DNA of 64,000 bases from the NCBI GenBank assembly GCA_964016885.1, contig OZ024740.1:207262796-207326795 (forward strand). The letters are read 5' to 3'. Each line of letters begins with the position of its first letter. The first letter of the stretch is position 1. The position numbers and the translations under genes were made by a program. The stretch is from Eledone cirrhosa. Taxonomy: Eukaryota; Mollusca; Cephalopoda; Octopoda; Eledonidae. Shown piece by piece: positions 11,301 through 21,886 of this stretch. The notes beneath the pieces are model-generated. The model did no database searches and was not told the DNA's origin. It saw only the letters and a program-made list of their open reading frames with translations.

Positions 11301-11791
11301 CTGTTACACCCCCCTCTATTAGGACATGCTCCTGCATAGTCCCAACGTGCACCTAGGATGTCATTCCAGTCCCCCGCTAGAAGCAGGGAACGCGACGTTC
11401 CCAGAAAAGTCTCCAGACGCTGGAAGAAGTCGGGTCGTTCAGCTCCGAAAGGGGAGTAGACGGCAACCAGTCTCAAGGCCGCACCTCCACTACTGCCAAC
11501 GTCTAGCACCAACAAACGACCTTCCAGGTCCGAGTGAACAACCTGTACGGCGAAACCCAGGTGTTTTTCCAGCAGTACGACAACCCCACCCCCACCTCCA
11601 GGTTGACAGAGAGATGCGTGCACCTCAAAGTCATCGAAGGTAGGGGCCAGCTGCCGCACGATGCTGATCCGAGTCTCACAGATAACCATTACATTTATAC
11701 CACGTGACTTGAGGTCATTTAGAAGCTTTGCTTGCTTCCAAGTTGAGCCCAGGCCACGTGCATTCAAACATCCTACTCTTAACACATCCAT
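8362..11791 (-). pseudogene. ORF2 of Tx1-like copy 2: endonuclease + reverse transcriptase, one frameshift
   Basis: The first frame (11791 to 10058) holds the endonuclease. Its active-site motifs are all present: VGCLNARGLG (Asn, residue 10), ICETRI (Glu), GDWND (residues 140-144), YLDR (200-203) and YTDH (224-227). RKSPGLDGIPYELY and FRPITLLNTELKILA of the RT follow. Compared with copy 3, five bases (CGCAT) are missing near 10100. This shifts the reading to a second frame (10176 to 8362) with LDQSKAFDRVDH, IRQGCPLSSLLY, the catalytic YADD (9733-9744) and a C-terminal CPRC...H...C zinc-binding motif. Apart from that single small deletion every catalytic residue I can check is intact. In life the protein would nick the target DNA and reverse-transcribe the element RNA there. 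The ATG at 11791 was chosen because it directly precedes the endonuclease start. Confidence 0.9.
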
Positions 11792-11824
11792 GTGGGCGGC
11801 AAAGCCAAAGGAGAGTGTAGAGAC

Positions 11825-13724
11825 CTACCTTTCTGCTTCCCGGGGTTCGGGTCGCACGACTTCCATGGGGTCGGGGGTGTTGGGTGAAGGGGTGTCTTGT
11901 GGTGGTGTGGGGTCGTCAGTGTGTGGTGGGGTTGGGGTGTTTGGAGTTGTGTTGGGGAGGGGAAAAGCTTTTTAGGAGGACGCGGTTTATGGGTTTGACA
12001 GAGGGTGGTCCTACGTCCTCCTTAAAATCCTTTTTTAGTTTTTGGTAGAGGTTCATTGGGATCTTTATTAATTTTAAATGTGGGTAGTTTTCTGAAGAAA
12101 CAAAGTTTACCCCTTAGGTTTGTACCGAAGGGTTATTGTTTATGAGTTCATTTAATTTATTATTGTTTCTGTTGATGTAAGTATAGTGTAATGTCTTTTT
12201 TTCGGATGGTGTGAGTGTTTCGAAGAGGGGAGGGGCAGGTTTGGTTTTGTTTGTTGCTGGAGGGGTGTTTTGTGTTTTGTTGGATTGTGTTGACATTTGG
12301 GTAGGGGCTGTTTGGCCTTGTGTGTTTTGCACATGTTTTCTTTTTTTCCTTTTAATCTGTCTGAAGGACTCCGTTTCTTCCTCCAAATTCGTTGGGTTAT
12401 CTTCAGTGTTGGAGGGAAGAGGTATGTTTGCTGGTAATGTTTCCGTGTTAGTTTTCTTTGTTGGGGAGATGGATGTCACTATGTTAGACTGTGTTGTGTG
12501 TTGTGGCTGCGGTGGTTGTGTTGTTTTATTGAGTGAGGGGTTGGGTGGGACTGTTTTGTTTTTGGGTAATGTGTTGTGTCTGTTTGTGCTGTGGTGGTGG
12601 TGTAGTTTTAATGAGGGACGGGTTGGGTGGGACTGAGTTTTGTTGTTTGTTTATCTGTTGTGGTGGTGGTGGAGCTGGTGTTGGTAGCAAGGTTTTCTTC
12701 TTGTTGAGTTGGGGACAAGCCGCCTTCAGGTGCCCTCTGCCTGCACAGATATGACAGGACGGCCTTCTCCCCTCCACGCTAATGTTTATATACCCGTGGC
12801 CCTCTAATAGGATTCTGTCGGGTATTTGGGCAATGCGTTCAGGCTTCATTTGCACTACAAGTTCTATACCTGTTCCACTGAACGCATTGCCTGTGGTTTT
12901 CCCAATGGAAATCACGTTGTCATTCGCTGGATCGATGAAGCCAGCTATGAGCCAGCAGTAGTCCATATCTGGCATCATCGCATCCAGCCATATGCGCTGA
13001 GTTCTTTTACCCATATAAGATGGATAAAAGGTAAAATTTGTCGAACGAATCGGCGACAAAGCATATTTTTTTTTGCCGCCGATTCGTTCTTCATAATAAT
13101 GGCCAGGCTTCCATAGAGCCTGTCTCTTCTTATGAAAGTGGCTTCATTAAGTACTTCTCTAAGTACCGCTTTAATTTCTGCTTGTGTTGGTTGTTGTGGC
13201 TTTTTTGAGATGTTGTTGATGGTGCGGAAAACGACCGTCCGACTTTCAATATCTTTGGTGAGTTCTTGGGGCATTTTTACTGACAAGGCTCCATTTTCCC
13301 CTTGAGTTATGAATTGTTTGGCGTTTTTTATTCTTTGTGCCACATCTGAAATATTTTCAGGTATGTATGTTAAAGATTTTGTTGTTGTTTGTGCAAATGA
13401 GATGTTATTGGTGTTGACTTTGTCGTCTGTTTTGCTTTCTGTTATGATGTTGTTGTTTTCAAATGTTATTTTTGTGTTTGTTGTTTCTTTGTTTGTGGTA
13501 TTAATATTGTCATGCAATTCTTTCATATTTTTTTTGTTGTTGGAATCAATCTCCAGATTTGTGTTTTCGTCAACATTTTTCTCTGCGCATTCGTCTGTTT
13601 TTATTTTATTTTTTCTTTCCTTCTCTATGACGTTAGTTGGGAAGGAAGGGGGGACTAAAGCATGCGAGCTTACAACTCTTACCGCTGTCCCCCCACCACT
13701 ATTTTCGTTAGCTTCGTTTAACAT
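11825..13724 (-). pseudogene. ORF1 of Tx1-like copy 2: nucleic-acid-binding protein, broken
   Basis: The reading starts with MLNEANENSGG (13724) and continues in that frame to about 13000. It moves to a second frame (13059 to 12526), which carries the zinc knuckle CHICAGRGHLKAAC (CX2CX4HX4C) followed by a proline/glutamine-rich stretch. It then returns to the first frame (12479 down). A TAA at 12114 replaces the glutamate codon found in copy 3, and a one-base shift near 11917 precedes the final EVVRPEPREAER. The length of about 620 residues and the CCHC motif fit the gag-like ORF1 of Tx1/R1-type elements, which coats the RNA. The Asn/Thr-rich N-terminal half has no domain I recognise. Confidence 0.8.
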
Positions 13725-13963
13725 TTCTCCCAGACGATTGAAATTTTATGCAACAACATTTTTTAAAACAGGTTTTTCACCCCTGGGAGGGGCGAAAATG
13801 AGCTGACCCACCGCCTGACAGTTCAGACGGGGGGGGGGGGGGGTCAAGCTACATAATAGTATCAAAATTAAAATTAAACTTACAAAATTTCCGCAATAAA
13901 TTGAAACAAAACTTCTGCGCGAAGTGAATTATGTCTACGCTATCGAACAGACGACAGCTAGAT

Positions 13964-14250
13964 TGATAGACATGTAGATAGACAGATAGATAGACAGGGA
14001 GATAGACATGTAGATAGAGGGAGATAGACAGCTAGATAGACATGTAGATAGACAGATAGATAGACAGATAGATAGACATGTAGATAGACAGATAGATAGA
14101 GAGAGAGATAGACATGTAGATAGACAGATAGATAGACATGTAGATAGACAGATAGATAGACAGAGATAGACAGGTAGATAGACAGGTAGATAGAGAGATA
14201 GATAGACAGGTAAATAGACAGGTAGATAGACAGCTAAATATACAGGTAGA
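13964..14250 (+). repeat. GATA/GACAGGTA microsatellite, tract 3
   Basis: About 290 bases of GATAGACATGTA, GATAGACAGGTA and GATAGACAGATA units with GAGA interruptions. It is the 5' flank of copy 2 and the 3' flank of copy 3. Confidence 0.95.
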
Positions 14251-14483
14251 TAAATTTCTTTATTAGCCACAAGGGCACAAGAGAAGGGGACAAATACAAA
14301 TAAGGAGTTTACATACAGGTATATGAAAATAAAACTATTAATAAAATAACAAATAACAATTGAAATCCCCAATAGGGGGGGGGGGGAGGTGTTACACAGG
14401 GGTTGTACACACCCCGAAAAAATGTACAACCCTCATCTCCAGGAGCACCAAGAGTGAGTACTCCCTTCCTCTTTTTCCTCAAC

Positions 14484-17400
14484 CTACAGGCTTATATAGA
14501 GAGAAGGCCCAACCACTCGGGCCATCTTTGCCACATTCACCCACCTTTTATCAAATTTGCTGGGGTACAGCACCTCTCTCTCCATCCTGATTCTTCTTCC
14601 AAAATGATATTTGAAAAAACGAATCAGTTGCTCGCCGGAGAGAAAGGTGTCTGACCTAAGCCCTTTTAACCTCGTCCACCATATAACCTCTTTCAACATA
14701 GCCATAACACATAGGAAAACCGCCTCTCCCTCGTTTTTGAAGGGGGGTGGCGGTTTGATCATGACAATGGACTCGGTGCTCAACCGGATTGGTCCCACCC
14801 ACGACAATAGTCGGTCTACATAGCCCCACAGGTCAGTAACGCCCGGGCAGTGTACAAATGCGTGCGCGACGGTTTCCTCGTCGCGCACGCATCTTGGACA
14901 GATCTTTTTCGAAGGGTCCCTGCCCGGGCGCCCGTGTCTCGAACAGGTAGAGCTCCTCGGTAACACTGCCAGGCCAGGGACTTTTAGAAGTTGTACATTG
15001 GTACCGGGCGGAAGGTCCTACCGAACAGACTGGCCAGTTCGTCCTCCTCTATGCCTAGAGTTTCTCCGAGCGCGTCGTCGCACTTGGCTGCGGACCAACC
15101 ATCAATAGAATGTCGAAGTGGAGTCTCCACTGATCGCCGGGTCCGTTTGCCAGAGGACTGTGAGCGGTTGAGCACATTCGATGTGCCAGTCGCCTATTTT
15201 CCTCGGTCTTTGCTTGACCCAGGACTGCAGCTCAAGGCTCGCCTCACGAACGGGGCCCACACCGGTTGTCCGGTGAGGTATACGTGGGGGTGTCGCAGCC
15301 TGAGCGCGTGTTTGTGCAGATGACGGACGCTATAAAAGTGTTCGCCACCTCCGCTCAACCTTTCAAGGATAGTTTGCACTCGGCCCACTTCTGGATGAGC
15401 GCAAACACCTTGGCCGTCACCTCATTCCAGTTCTTCTCCACCTGGAGGTCCGGACCAAACCAGACCCAGAGCAGCTTTACTGGCCCTTCCATCGGAAGGC
15501 ATCGGTTTGCCTCTCCATGTTCCGAGTTGCAAACCGACGGATTTGTCCCGGTTTAGCTTCACTCCTGTGAACCTTTCGTATTCCTCCAGTAAGGTGCCAA
15601 CCTCCCCGAATTGCGAGGTGCTCGACACCATTACTGTCACGTCGTCAGCGTAGGCCGACGCCACTTTTCGCAGTCCCGGTTCCAAAGGGAAGCCCTGCAA
15701 TAGCTCCAACTTCCGCAGTAGTGGCTCGAGAGTCAATACGTACAGAAGGGAGGAGAGAGGGCATCCCTGTCGGATGAATCACGTGATATGGAACGGCTCC
15801 AAGAGGTAGCCATTCACCTTCACCGTTGAGCAGATGTTGCTGCTGTGCATTGCAGCAATCCAGCCCCTGAACACGGGTCCGAAGCCTTCCGCCTCAAGCA
15901 CTGCATCCAGGTAACAATGGTCAACCCTATCAAAAGCCTTAGGCTGATCCAAGTTGATCAGGGCCCCACCGAAGCCGGGTTTACACCCAACCCTCTCTAT
16001 GATGTATCGCATGAGGTGGAGGTTGTCGTGTATGGATCTGGTCGGGATTGCGCATGTCTGCGCTTCTTCTACCAGGTTTTCGACGACAAGCGCCGGCCTC
16101 TTTGCCAACACCTTGGCCAAAATCTGTAACTCTGTGTTGAGCAGAGTTATGGGCCGGAAGTTGCCTATGTCATCCCCCTTATTCTCGTCCTTCCTGACTA
16201 ACGTGACTACGCCCCTGGTCACAGAACTGGGAATTCTCCCGTTCTGCTGCCAGTTGCAGTAGACCGCTTCCAGGAGACTGAAGAACAAGTCCGGCATTGC
16301 TACGTAAAATTCGTAGGGTAGACCGTCGAGACCTGGAGATTTGCGTTTGCCGCATTGGCTCAGCGCGTCCCCTATCTCAGTGGCCAAAATCGGCCTTTCG
16401 CAGAACTTCGCCTCGCCGTCCGAGAGTCGCGATAGGCCGTCGAGGTATGGACCGAAATCCATAGCCCCTCCCGGCGCATCGCCCTGCCCGAAGAGTTGAG
16501 CAAAGTGCTGCTGAAAGGCCGCGCACATCTGTTTCGGCTCACGTATCACGCGTCCGTTTTGGTCCTTCAAAGACCGAATCGTGGACTTGTTGCCACTTTT
16601 CGCCTCCAACTAACAGCTTTGGCTCCCTAATTTCCCAGAGCATGTATTTTGCTTCTGACAACGCAGCCTTCATGCTTTGCGTCAAAGAACTGGTCCAAGG
16701 CCGTTCTCGTCGCTAGCACGCTGGCTACGTAGCCACTCCTAAGTGCCTTTTCTACTTTATCTACCAGTTCCTTTTCGGTCTTATTTCTATCTAACACTAA
16801 TTCTTTACTAAAACCTTTTGAGTCTAATCTAACTGCCCCCTTGAGAGAGTACCACCATCTGTTGTTGACAATGGTCCCCGTCAAGTGCTGCTTAACTAAA
16901 GTGCTAATCCGTCTACTGTAGGCTTTGCATGTCGGTAACGACATGTTCAGCTTCCAGTAGCCGGGTCCCTGTCTATGGGTTTTGGCAAGGTTGACTAAGC
17001 AGGTCACTAATTTGTGATCTGAATAGGCCACCATGAACATTTGTGGACAGCTTAACATGTCCCTATCCTTCTTTCTAACTAGAACCCTATCTAGGTACGA
17101 TCTAGATGGTCCACTGTGATTAGTCCACGTCCACAGTGGCACAGTCGGAAAATCTAGTCGAAATCTATCGGCCAGGTCAAATCGGCCGATTAACTGTTTC
17201 AGGGTGTTACACCCCCCTCTATCGCGACATGCTCCCACATAGTCCCAACGTGCATCTAGGATTCCATTCCAGTCCCCCACTAACAGCAGGGAGCGGGAAC
17301 TTCCCAGAAAAGTCTCTAGACGTTTGAAGAAGTCTGGCCGCGGTGTCCCGGATGGGGATATGCGGCCACCAGCCTGAAGGCTCCACCTTCACTACCGTTA

Positions 17401-17693
17401 ACGTCTAGGACCACCAGTCGACCCTCCGGGTCCATATGTACCGTCTGTGTTACGAGGTCCAGGTGTTTCCGCAGCAAAATGGCAACCCCACCCCCACCTC
17501 CTGGCTGACAGAGAGATGCGTAGACCTCAAAGTCATCGAAGATGGGGGCCAGTTGTCGCTCGCTGTGGATCCTGGACTCGCAAATGGCTACTACATCCAT
17601 ACTGTGCGACCTGAGGTCGTTTAAGAGTTTGCCCTGTTTCCAGGGCATCCCCAGGCCGCGTACATTCACACATCCAACTCTTATATTGGCCAT
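14484..17693 (-). pseudogene. ORF2 of Tx1-like copy 3, decayed
   Basis: The ATG at 17693 begins MANIRVGCVNVRGLG. The endonuclease continues through ICESRI, a frameshift near 17320, then GDWNGIL, YLDRVLV and YSDHKLV in the 217-residue frame ending at 16627. The RT runs from 16609 with KSPGLDGLPYEFY, LLNTELQILAKVLAKRP and LDQPKAFDRVDH. A stop separates this from the YADD frame (15422-15736, SAYADDVTVM). The C-terminal part (14484-14966) keeps the CPRC...HAFVHC zinc motif. At least five frameshifts or stops and one internal deletion make it non-functional, but it is a useful reference for the lesions in copy 2. Confidence 0.88.
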
Positions 17694-17733
17694 GTTGGTG
17701 CTGAAAAGTTAAAAGAAGAGGAAAAGAAATCAC

Positions 17734-18107
17734 TCACCTCTTTGTCTCCTGGGGACCAGGCTGCACAATTTTCATGGGGGTGTTGGAGGGGTTGTTTGGT
17801 GGGGTGGTGGTCTCTGGCGGGGTGGGGACGGAGATGTTTGGTGGGGAGGGGGTGTCAGGTGGGGTGGAGAAACATTTCAAAAGGATGCGGTTATAGGGTT
17901 TGACGCAAGGGTTACTTACGTCGTTAGGAAATTTTTCTTTTAACTGTTTATGTGTGTCCATGGAGATCCTAATCACTTTAAGATTAGGATTCTCCGAAGA
18001 GTGTGTAAAAGTTTTCCCTTCGGTCTCCACCGAAGGGTTTTTATATATGGTGTCTGTTAAAGTTTTGTTGTTAGTATTTATGTAGGTGTAACATTTTTGT
18101 TGTGTTG
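17734..18107 (-). pseudogene. ORF1 C-terminal fragment of Tx1-like copy 3
   Basis: Open from the truncation point to a TGA at 17734, 40 bases before the ORF2 ATG. The YTYIN...NNP and PSVETEGKTF parts align with copy 2, and the proline/threonine-rich end closes with QPGPQETKR. It shows that an intact ORF1 reads through the position where copy 2 has TAA. Confidence 0.8.
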
Positions 18108-18402
18108 AGGTAGATAGACAGGTAGATAGACAGGTAGATATATAGATAGATAGACAGGTAGATAGACAGGTAGATATATAGATAGAGAGAGAGATAGACA
18201 GGTAGATATATAGATAGACAGGTAGATAGAGAGAGAGAGATAGACAGGTAGATAGACAGGTAGATAGAGAGAGAGATAGATAGGTAGATAGAGAGAGAGA
18301 TAGACAGGTAGATAGAGAGAGAGATAGACAGGTAGATAGACAGGTAGATAGAGAGAGAGATAGACAGGTAGACAGGTAGATGTATAGATATAGAGATATA
18401 GA
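18108..18402 (+). repeat. GATA/GACAGGTA microsatellite, tract 4
   Basis: Units GATAGACAGGTA, GATAGAGAGAGA and GATATATA over about 290 bases. It lies at the 5' side of copy 3. Confidence 0.95.
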
Positions 18403-18541
18403 CAGCTAGAAAATAATATTTGTGTAGAATTCTACACAAATGGTGTTCAATAGTTATATACACCTGTTAATGTTGGTGTGTATATAGTGGAAAATGAGAG
18501 ATGAGTGTGGGGAAAGAGAAGGTAGAGAGAAATAGAGTAAC
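18403..18541. other. Short unclassified spacer
   Basis: It includes a hairpin, TTTGTGTAGAATTCTACACAAA (two arms of 11 bases), at about 18418-18440. Confidence 0.5.
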
Positions 18542-19380
18542 CAGTAGTGGTGGTGGTGGTGGTAGTGGTGGTAGTGATGATGATGATGGTGGTGGTAGTG
18601 GTGGTGGTGGTGATGGTGGTGATGTAAGTTGCATGGTGTAAGTGTTGGTGATGATGGTGATGGTAATGGTGGTGGTGATAATGGTCGTGGTGATGGTGGT
18701 GATGTAAGTTGCGTGGTGTAAGTGTTGGTGATGGTGGTGATGTAAGTGGTGGTGTAAGTGGTGGTGATGATGGTGATTGTGGTGGTAGTGGTAATGTAAG
18801 TTGTGTGGTGTAAGTGTTGGTGATGATGGTGATGTAAGTGTTGGTGGTGTAAGTGGTGGTGGTGATGATGGTGATGGTGGTGGTAGTGGTGATGGTGGTG
18901 ATGTAAGTGTTGTTGATGATAGTGATGTAAGTGGTGGTGGTGATGATGGTGATGGTGGTGGTGGTGATGATGGTGATGGTGGAGGTGATGATGTAAGTGG
19001 CATGATGTAAGAACTGGTGATGATGGTTATGTAAGTGTTGGAGGTGTAAGTGGTGGTGTGTTGGTGCTGGTGGAGATGATATAACTGTTGTTGGTGGTGA
19101 TGATGGTGATGTGTTGGTGGTGGTGATGGTGGTGATGATGTAAGTGTTGTTGGTGGTGATGATGTAAGTGGTGATGATGGTGATGTGTTGGTGGTGGTGG
19201 TGATGGTGCTGGTGTTGATGGTGGTGATGATGTAAGTGTTGTTGGTGGTGATGGTGATGTGTTGGTGGTGGCGATGGTGGTGATGTAAGTGTTGTTGGTG
19301 GTGATGATGTAAGTGGTGGTGGTGGTGATGGTGATGTGTTGGTGGTAGTTATGGGATGTGTTGGTGGTGATGGTGAGTGA
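18542..19380 (+). repeat. GGT/GAT minisatellite
   Basis: A degenerate array built from GGTGGT, GATGAT and GATGTAAGTGTTG segments. Longer units such as GTAAGTTGCATGGTGTAAG recur at about 18627, 18704 and 18797. Open frames across it are low-complexity and not genes. Confidence 0.9.
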
Positions 19381-19423
19381 GAAGATAAATATAGATAAAA
19401 ACTGACTTATTACTGTTTTTTTT

Positions 19424-19488
19424 TAGCATAATGGTAAGTATCCCTGCCTACCATGCCAGAGACTGGGGTTCGATTCTCTGCCAGGGAG
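19424..19488 (+). tRNA. tRNA-like relic (no intact gene)
   Basis: A D-arm-like AGCATAATGGTAAG, a TACC anticodon-loop region, GGGGTTCGATTCTC (T-arm with a perfect GGTTCGAnTC box B) and a 3' acceptor-like CCAGGGA are in order. The matching 5' acceptor strand is replaced by a T-run and the anticodon stem pairs poorly. It is therefore a tRNA pseudogene or SINE head, not a functional tRNA. The anticodon cannot be assigned safely. Confidence 0.4.
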
Positions 19489-19527
19489 GTCGAAATCATT
19501 TTAGTTTTCAATTAGTCAAAAGATGTG

Positions 19528-19720
19528 CAGTCTAATGGTTAGGAAGCTGGGCTCATAATCATAAATTCATGAGCTTAATTCCTGGACAAGATGGTGTGTT
19601 ACGTTCTTGAGCAAGACACTTTATTTTATGTTGCTTTTCATGATAGGATTGGGGTCCCAATCATTAAAACAGCCAAGAACCCTATGAGATGCCACCACAT
19701 AGAAGATCAGCTAAACTTGC
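19528..19720 (+). repeat. tRNA-headed SINE, family D (copy 1)
   Basis: A box-A-like CTAATGGTTAGGAAGCTGG and a box-B-like GAGCTTAATTCCTGG are followed by the TCTTGAGCAAGACACTTTAT block shared with 35840-36176. That block is widespread in marine invertebrate SINEs (from memory). Confidence 0.6.
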
Positions 19721-19727
19721 AGAGATG

Positions 19728-19840
19728 TGGGTTACAGGTGTGTGAATTACAGGTAAACTAGGTTACAGGTAAACTAGGTTACAGGTATATGAGCTACAAG
19801 TAAAATGGGTTACAGGTGTGTAAGTTACAGGTAAAGAAGT
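19728..19840 (+). repeat. Short tandem repeat (GGTTACAGGTAAACTA type)
   Basis: Five to six degenerate units of about 18-20 bases built on GTTACAGGT. Confidence 0.8.
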
Positions 19841-19891
19841 AAAATCCAAAATTCATAAAAAATTAGTTGGTGACATTATTTATTTATTGTC

Positions 19892-20078
19892 GGGCGGTGG
19901 ATTGGCAGTATCGGTAGAGGATCGGACGCCATGCTTTGACGCATAGAGTTACGGCCCTTGCCATTCTGAGTTCAAATCCCGCCGAGGTTAACTTTGCCTT
20001 TCATCCTTACGGGGTCGATAAAATAAAGTACCAATAATGTACTGGGTTATTGCTGGCCTTGTGCCAAAAGTAGAAACA
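19892..20078 (+). repeat. SINE family A, full length with target-site duplication
   Basis: The head has an A-box-like TGGCAGTATCGGTAGAGG and a B-box-like GAGTTCAAATCCC. The body carries TTTGCCTTTCATCC, GGTCGATAAAATAAAGTACC and the tail block CTGGCCTTGTGCCAAAAGT. A perfect 17-bp direct repeat, ATTATTTATTTATTGTC, flanks it (19875-19891 and 20079-20095). This fixes both ends and shows LINE-style insertion. Confidence 0.9.
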
Positions 20079-20095
20079 ATTATTTATTTATTGTC

Positions 20096-20783
20096 CAGTT
20101 TGGAAGTTAACTCTGGACATTTTACTGTTTAACATCATCGGGTACCTAGAGTGTTGATGGGTTAAACACATAGAATGTATGTGTATGTTGTGTGTGTATA
20201 CATATATATATACACACACACATTCTCTGTGTTTCAATCATCAACCATCATACCTATATATATATATATATATATATATATAGGTATTGAAGTTTCCATT
20301 GAAAATTGAAAAAGTCATAGGAGTGAAGAGTGCTCTATGTAAGTACCAGAGCAAAATTTAATGTATAATAAACAATACAATATAATTACCTCATTACCAG
20401 AGGTTTCCCAAATAAGACGAATACGAAAAACGTCCTCATTCGTTCATCGGACAAGGCAATTTAAAACATAGTGAAATATTTGAAAAGTCTCCTCAAGAAA
20501 GGCAAAAGTTTAACGGGCAAAAAATATATAAATAAAAGTAATGCAAGAGATATATAAAAAAAGATATAAAAAAATATAAAAAAAGATATATATATATGGA
20601 GAGTGTAGAAAAGAGCGTGTCTCAGTTGGTAGACTGAAACAACATTTGTAAGTGCACCAAAACAGGACTGTAACACCTACTGCGAGAGGCCCCCTTATTG
20701 CAGCGCCTGAGAAAGAGTGTGCAAGTCCCTAGCAGGGCTAAAAACAAATAAACCCACATCTGTGCTGCTCATGCTTCAGTGTT
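20096..20783. other. No gene seen; TA/AC tracts
   Basis: TA tracts lie at 20255-20282 and AC tracts near 20210. The block at 20380-20455 (AATAAGACGAATACGAAAAACG...) may be part of a repeat. No coding evidence. Confidence 0.45.
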
Positions 20784-20919
20784 AAACACAGCATTTTGTA
20801 CACATATATACATACTTTAAGGTGGTACTAAATTTATCGGTAAATTTAGTACCACCTTAAAGTATGTTTATTCTTCCACATATCTGCTCTATAGATGTGT
20901 ACAAAATGCCGTGTTTCTC
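20784..20919. mobile_element. Foldback/MITE-like element M2
   Basis: A nearly perfect hairpin, ATACTTTAAGGTGGTACTAA and its complement, spans 20812-20866 with only a few unpaired bases. Outer arms AAACACAGCATTTTGTACAC and GTGTACAAAATGCCGTGTTT extend the inverted repeat. No coding capacity. Confidence 0.8.
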
Positions 20920-21049
20920 AAAAGATATATTATGATTCTTTCTCCTCTCTCTCTATATATATCTTTTAAACTTGTATAATCGATGCTCTGAACTAAGGGT
21001 CCATTTAGCTTTTTTATTGAGAAACACAATCGTTACATATTCAATATGC

Positions 21050-21074
21050 ATCGATACTTATACACAGTGTGTGA

Positions 21075-21106
<32 letters not shown>

Positions 21107-21290
21107 CATGTTTCATTTAGAAATGGGTTCTACAGGACTAGAACTGTTTCATTCAAAAGAAAACATCAGGAAAGTGTAGTCGTGTAGAAGCCATTCCTAT
21201 ATTAAACATGTTTACACTCTACTAATGTATTGAGTACCTTACTTATTGTGGTTACCCCCAATTAAACCTGGGACTATATATATATATATA
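21050..21290 (-). mobile_element. MITE family M10 (copy 1)
   Basis: It contains TCTACAGGACTAGAACTG, a CACTCTACTAATGTATTGAG block and GGTTACCCCCAATTAAACC. The same blocks occur at 48590-48755, 49022-49172 and 55755-55923. The TTCTACAGGACTAGAACTG part folds with its own complement in the better copies. Confidence 0.7.
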
Positions 21291-21370
21291 TATATATCTT
21301 AGTTGAAGTAGCTACAGAAGTGACGATGGTTGAAACACAGAATATATATGTGTTTGTGTGTATATTTGTT

Positions 21371-21525
21371 GCTGAAAAGTTCATAGACTGACTATAAAGG
21401 AGTGATATTAGAGCTGTGTAATCTTGCATGCATTAATTTCAAATCTCATTAATAACTGTATTGTAAAAAAATAACTTCATTTGGTCATTCCATGAGAGTA
21501 TCTTGGTCAGTGCATAAACCTTTTA
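21371..21525. mobile_element. Relic of MITE family M7 (copy 1)
   Basis: AGAGCTGTGTAATCTTGCATGC, TAATAACTGTATTG and CATTTGGTCATTCCATGAGA match, in the same order or its complement, the elements at 45938-46165 and 54483-54637. The inverted ends are lost. Confidence 0.65.
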
Positions 21526-21831
21526 AGTAGATGGGTAGATTAGACAAACAGATAGACAAACAAACACAGGTAAAAAAGACATAAGACGATGGATTGATAT
21601 ATACTGAGCGAAAGAGCGGGACTGTCACCTGACTCTTGGCCGGGGGGGGGGGGGGGGGTACTCAAATTCACAATAATTCTGAGCCAAGCTGTATATTCTT
21701 CTAAATTTGATGGTGCACCTTTGAAAAGGGGTGGGAGGAGAAGTGCCATCAGATGCCCCCCCCCCCTACTTCTTGGTCTGTAGGTAAGCGGATGTGTGTG
21801 TGAGAGAGAGGGGAAAGAGAGGGTTGGACAA

Positions 21832-21886
<55 letters not shown>

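Larger units (their letters stand above)
8148..13963 (-). mobile_element. Tx1/L1-like non-LTR retrotransposon copy 2, near full length
   Basis: A 5.8-kb element in minus orientation. It has a 5' UTR (about 13725-13963, containing a 15-base G-run), ORF1 with a zinc knuckle (11825-13724), a 33-base gap, ORF2 with apurinic-type endonuclease, reverse transcriptase and a C-terminal CCHC motif (8362-11791), and a 3' UTR of about 210 bases with AATAAA (8150-8155). No poly-A tail follows. The end joins directly to the GATAGACAGGTA-type microsatellite, which also flanks the 5' side. The RT block ending LLNTELKILAMVLAKRL is in the style of the Tx1/L1 group. Each ORF has only a few lesions, so the copy is relatively young. 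Confidence 0.92.
14251..18107 (-). mobile_element. Tx1-like LINE copy 3, 5'-truncated in ORF1
   Basis: The order is the same as in copy 2, but the element begins inside the last third of ORF1 at 18107, where the sequence changes abruptly to microsatellite. ORF1 end (17734-18107), ORF2 (14484-17693) and 3' UTR with AATAAA (14259-14264) are present. It is more decayed than copy 2. Relative to copy 2 it lacks roughly 170 bases near 15320. Several Arg codons have become stops, for example the CGA to TGA change at the SIRQGC block (about 15779), the pattern expected of CpG decay. Confidence 0.9.

Noticed and set aside
9220..11643. Plus-strand frames opposite ORF2 (105-159 residues)
   Set aside because: Antisense shadows of the endonuclease/RT gene, whose catalytic motifs are on the minus strand.
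12211..12754. Plus-strand frames opposite ORF1 of the Tx1-like copy (141 and 73 residues)
   Set aside because: Gly/Val/Cys-rich shadows of the Pro/Thr/Gln-rich minus-strand ORF1. Minus-strand homology between copies 2 and 3 decides the strand.
19424..19488. Functional tRNA gene
   Set aside because: The T-arm and box B are good, but the 5' acceptor strand is missing and the anticodon stem pairs poorly, so only a relic is reported.
20812..20866. Perfect hairpin considered as a microRNA precursor or terminator
   Set aside because: The arms extend to an outer inverted repeat of a foldback element, and the stem is too perfect for a typical animal microRNA precursor. There is no sign of arm-specific conservation.
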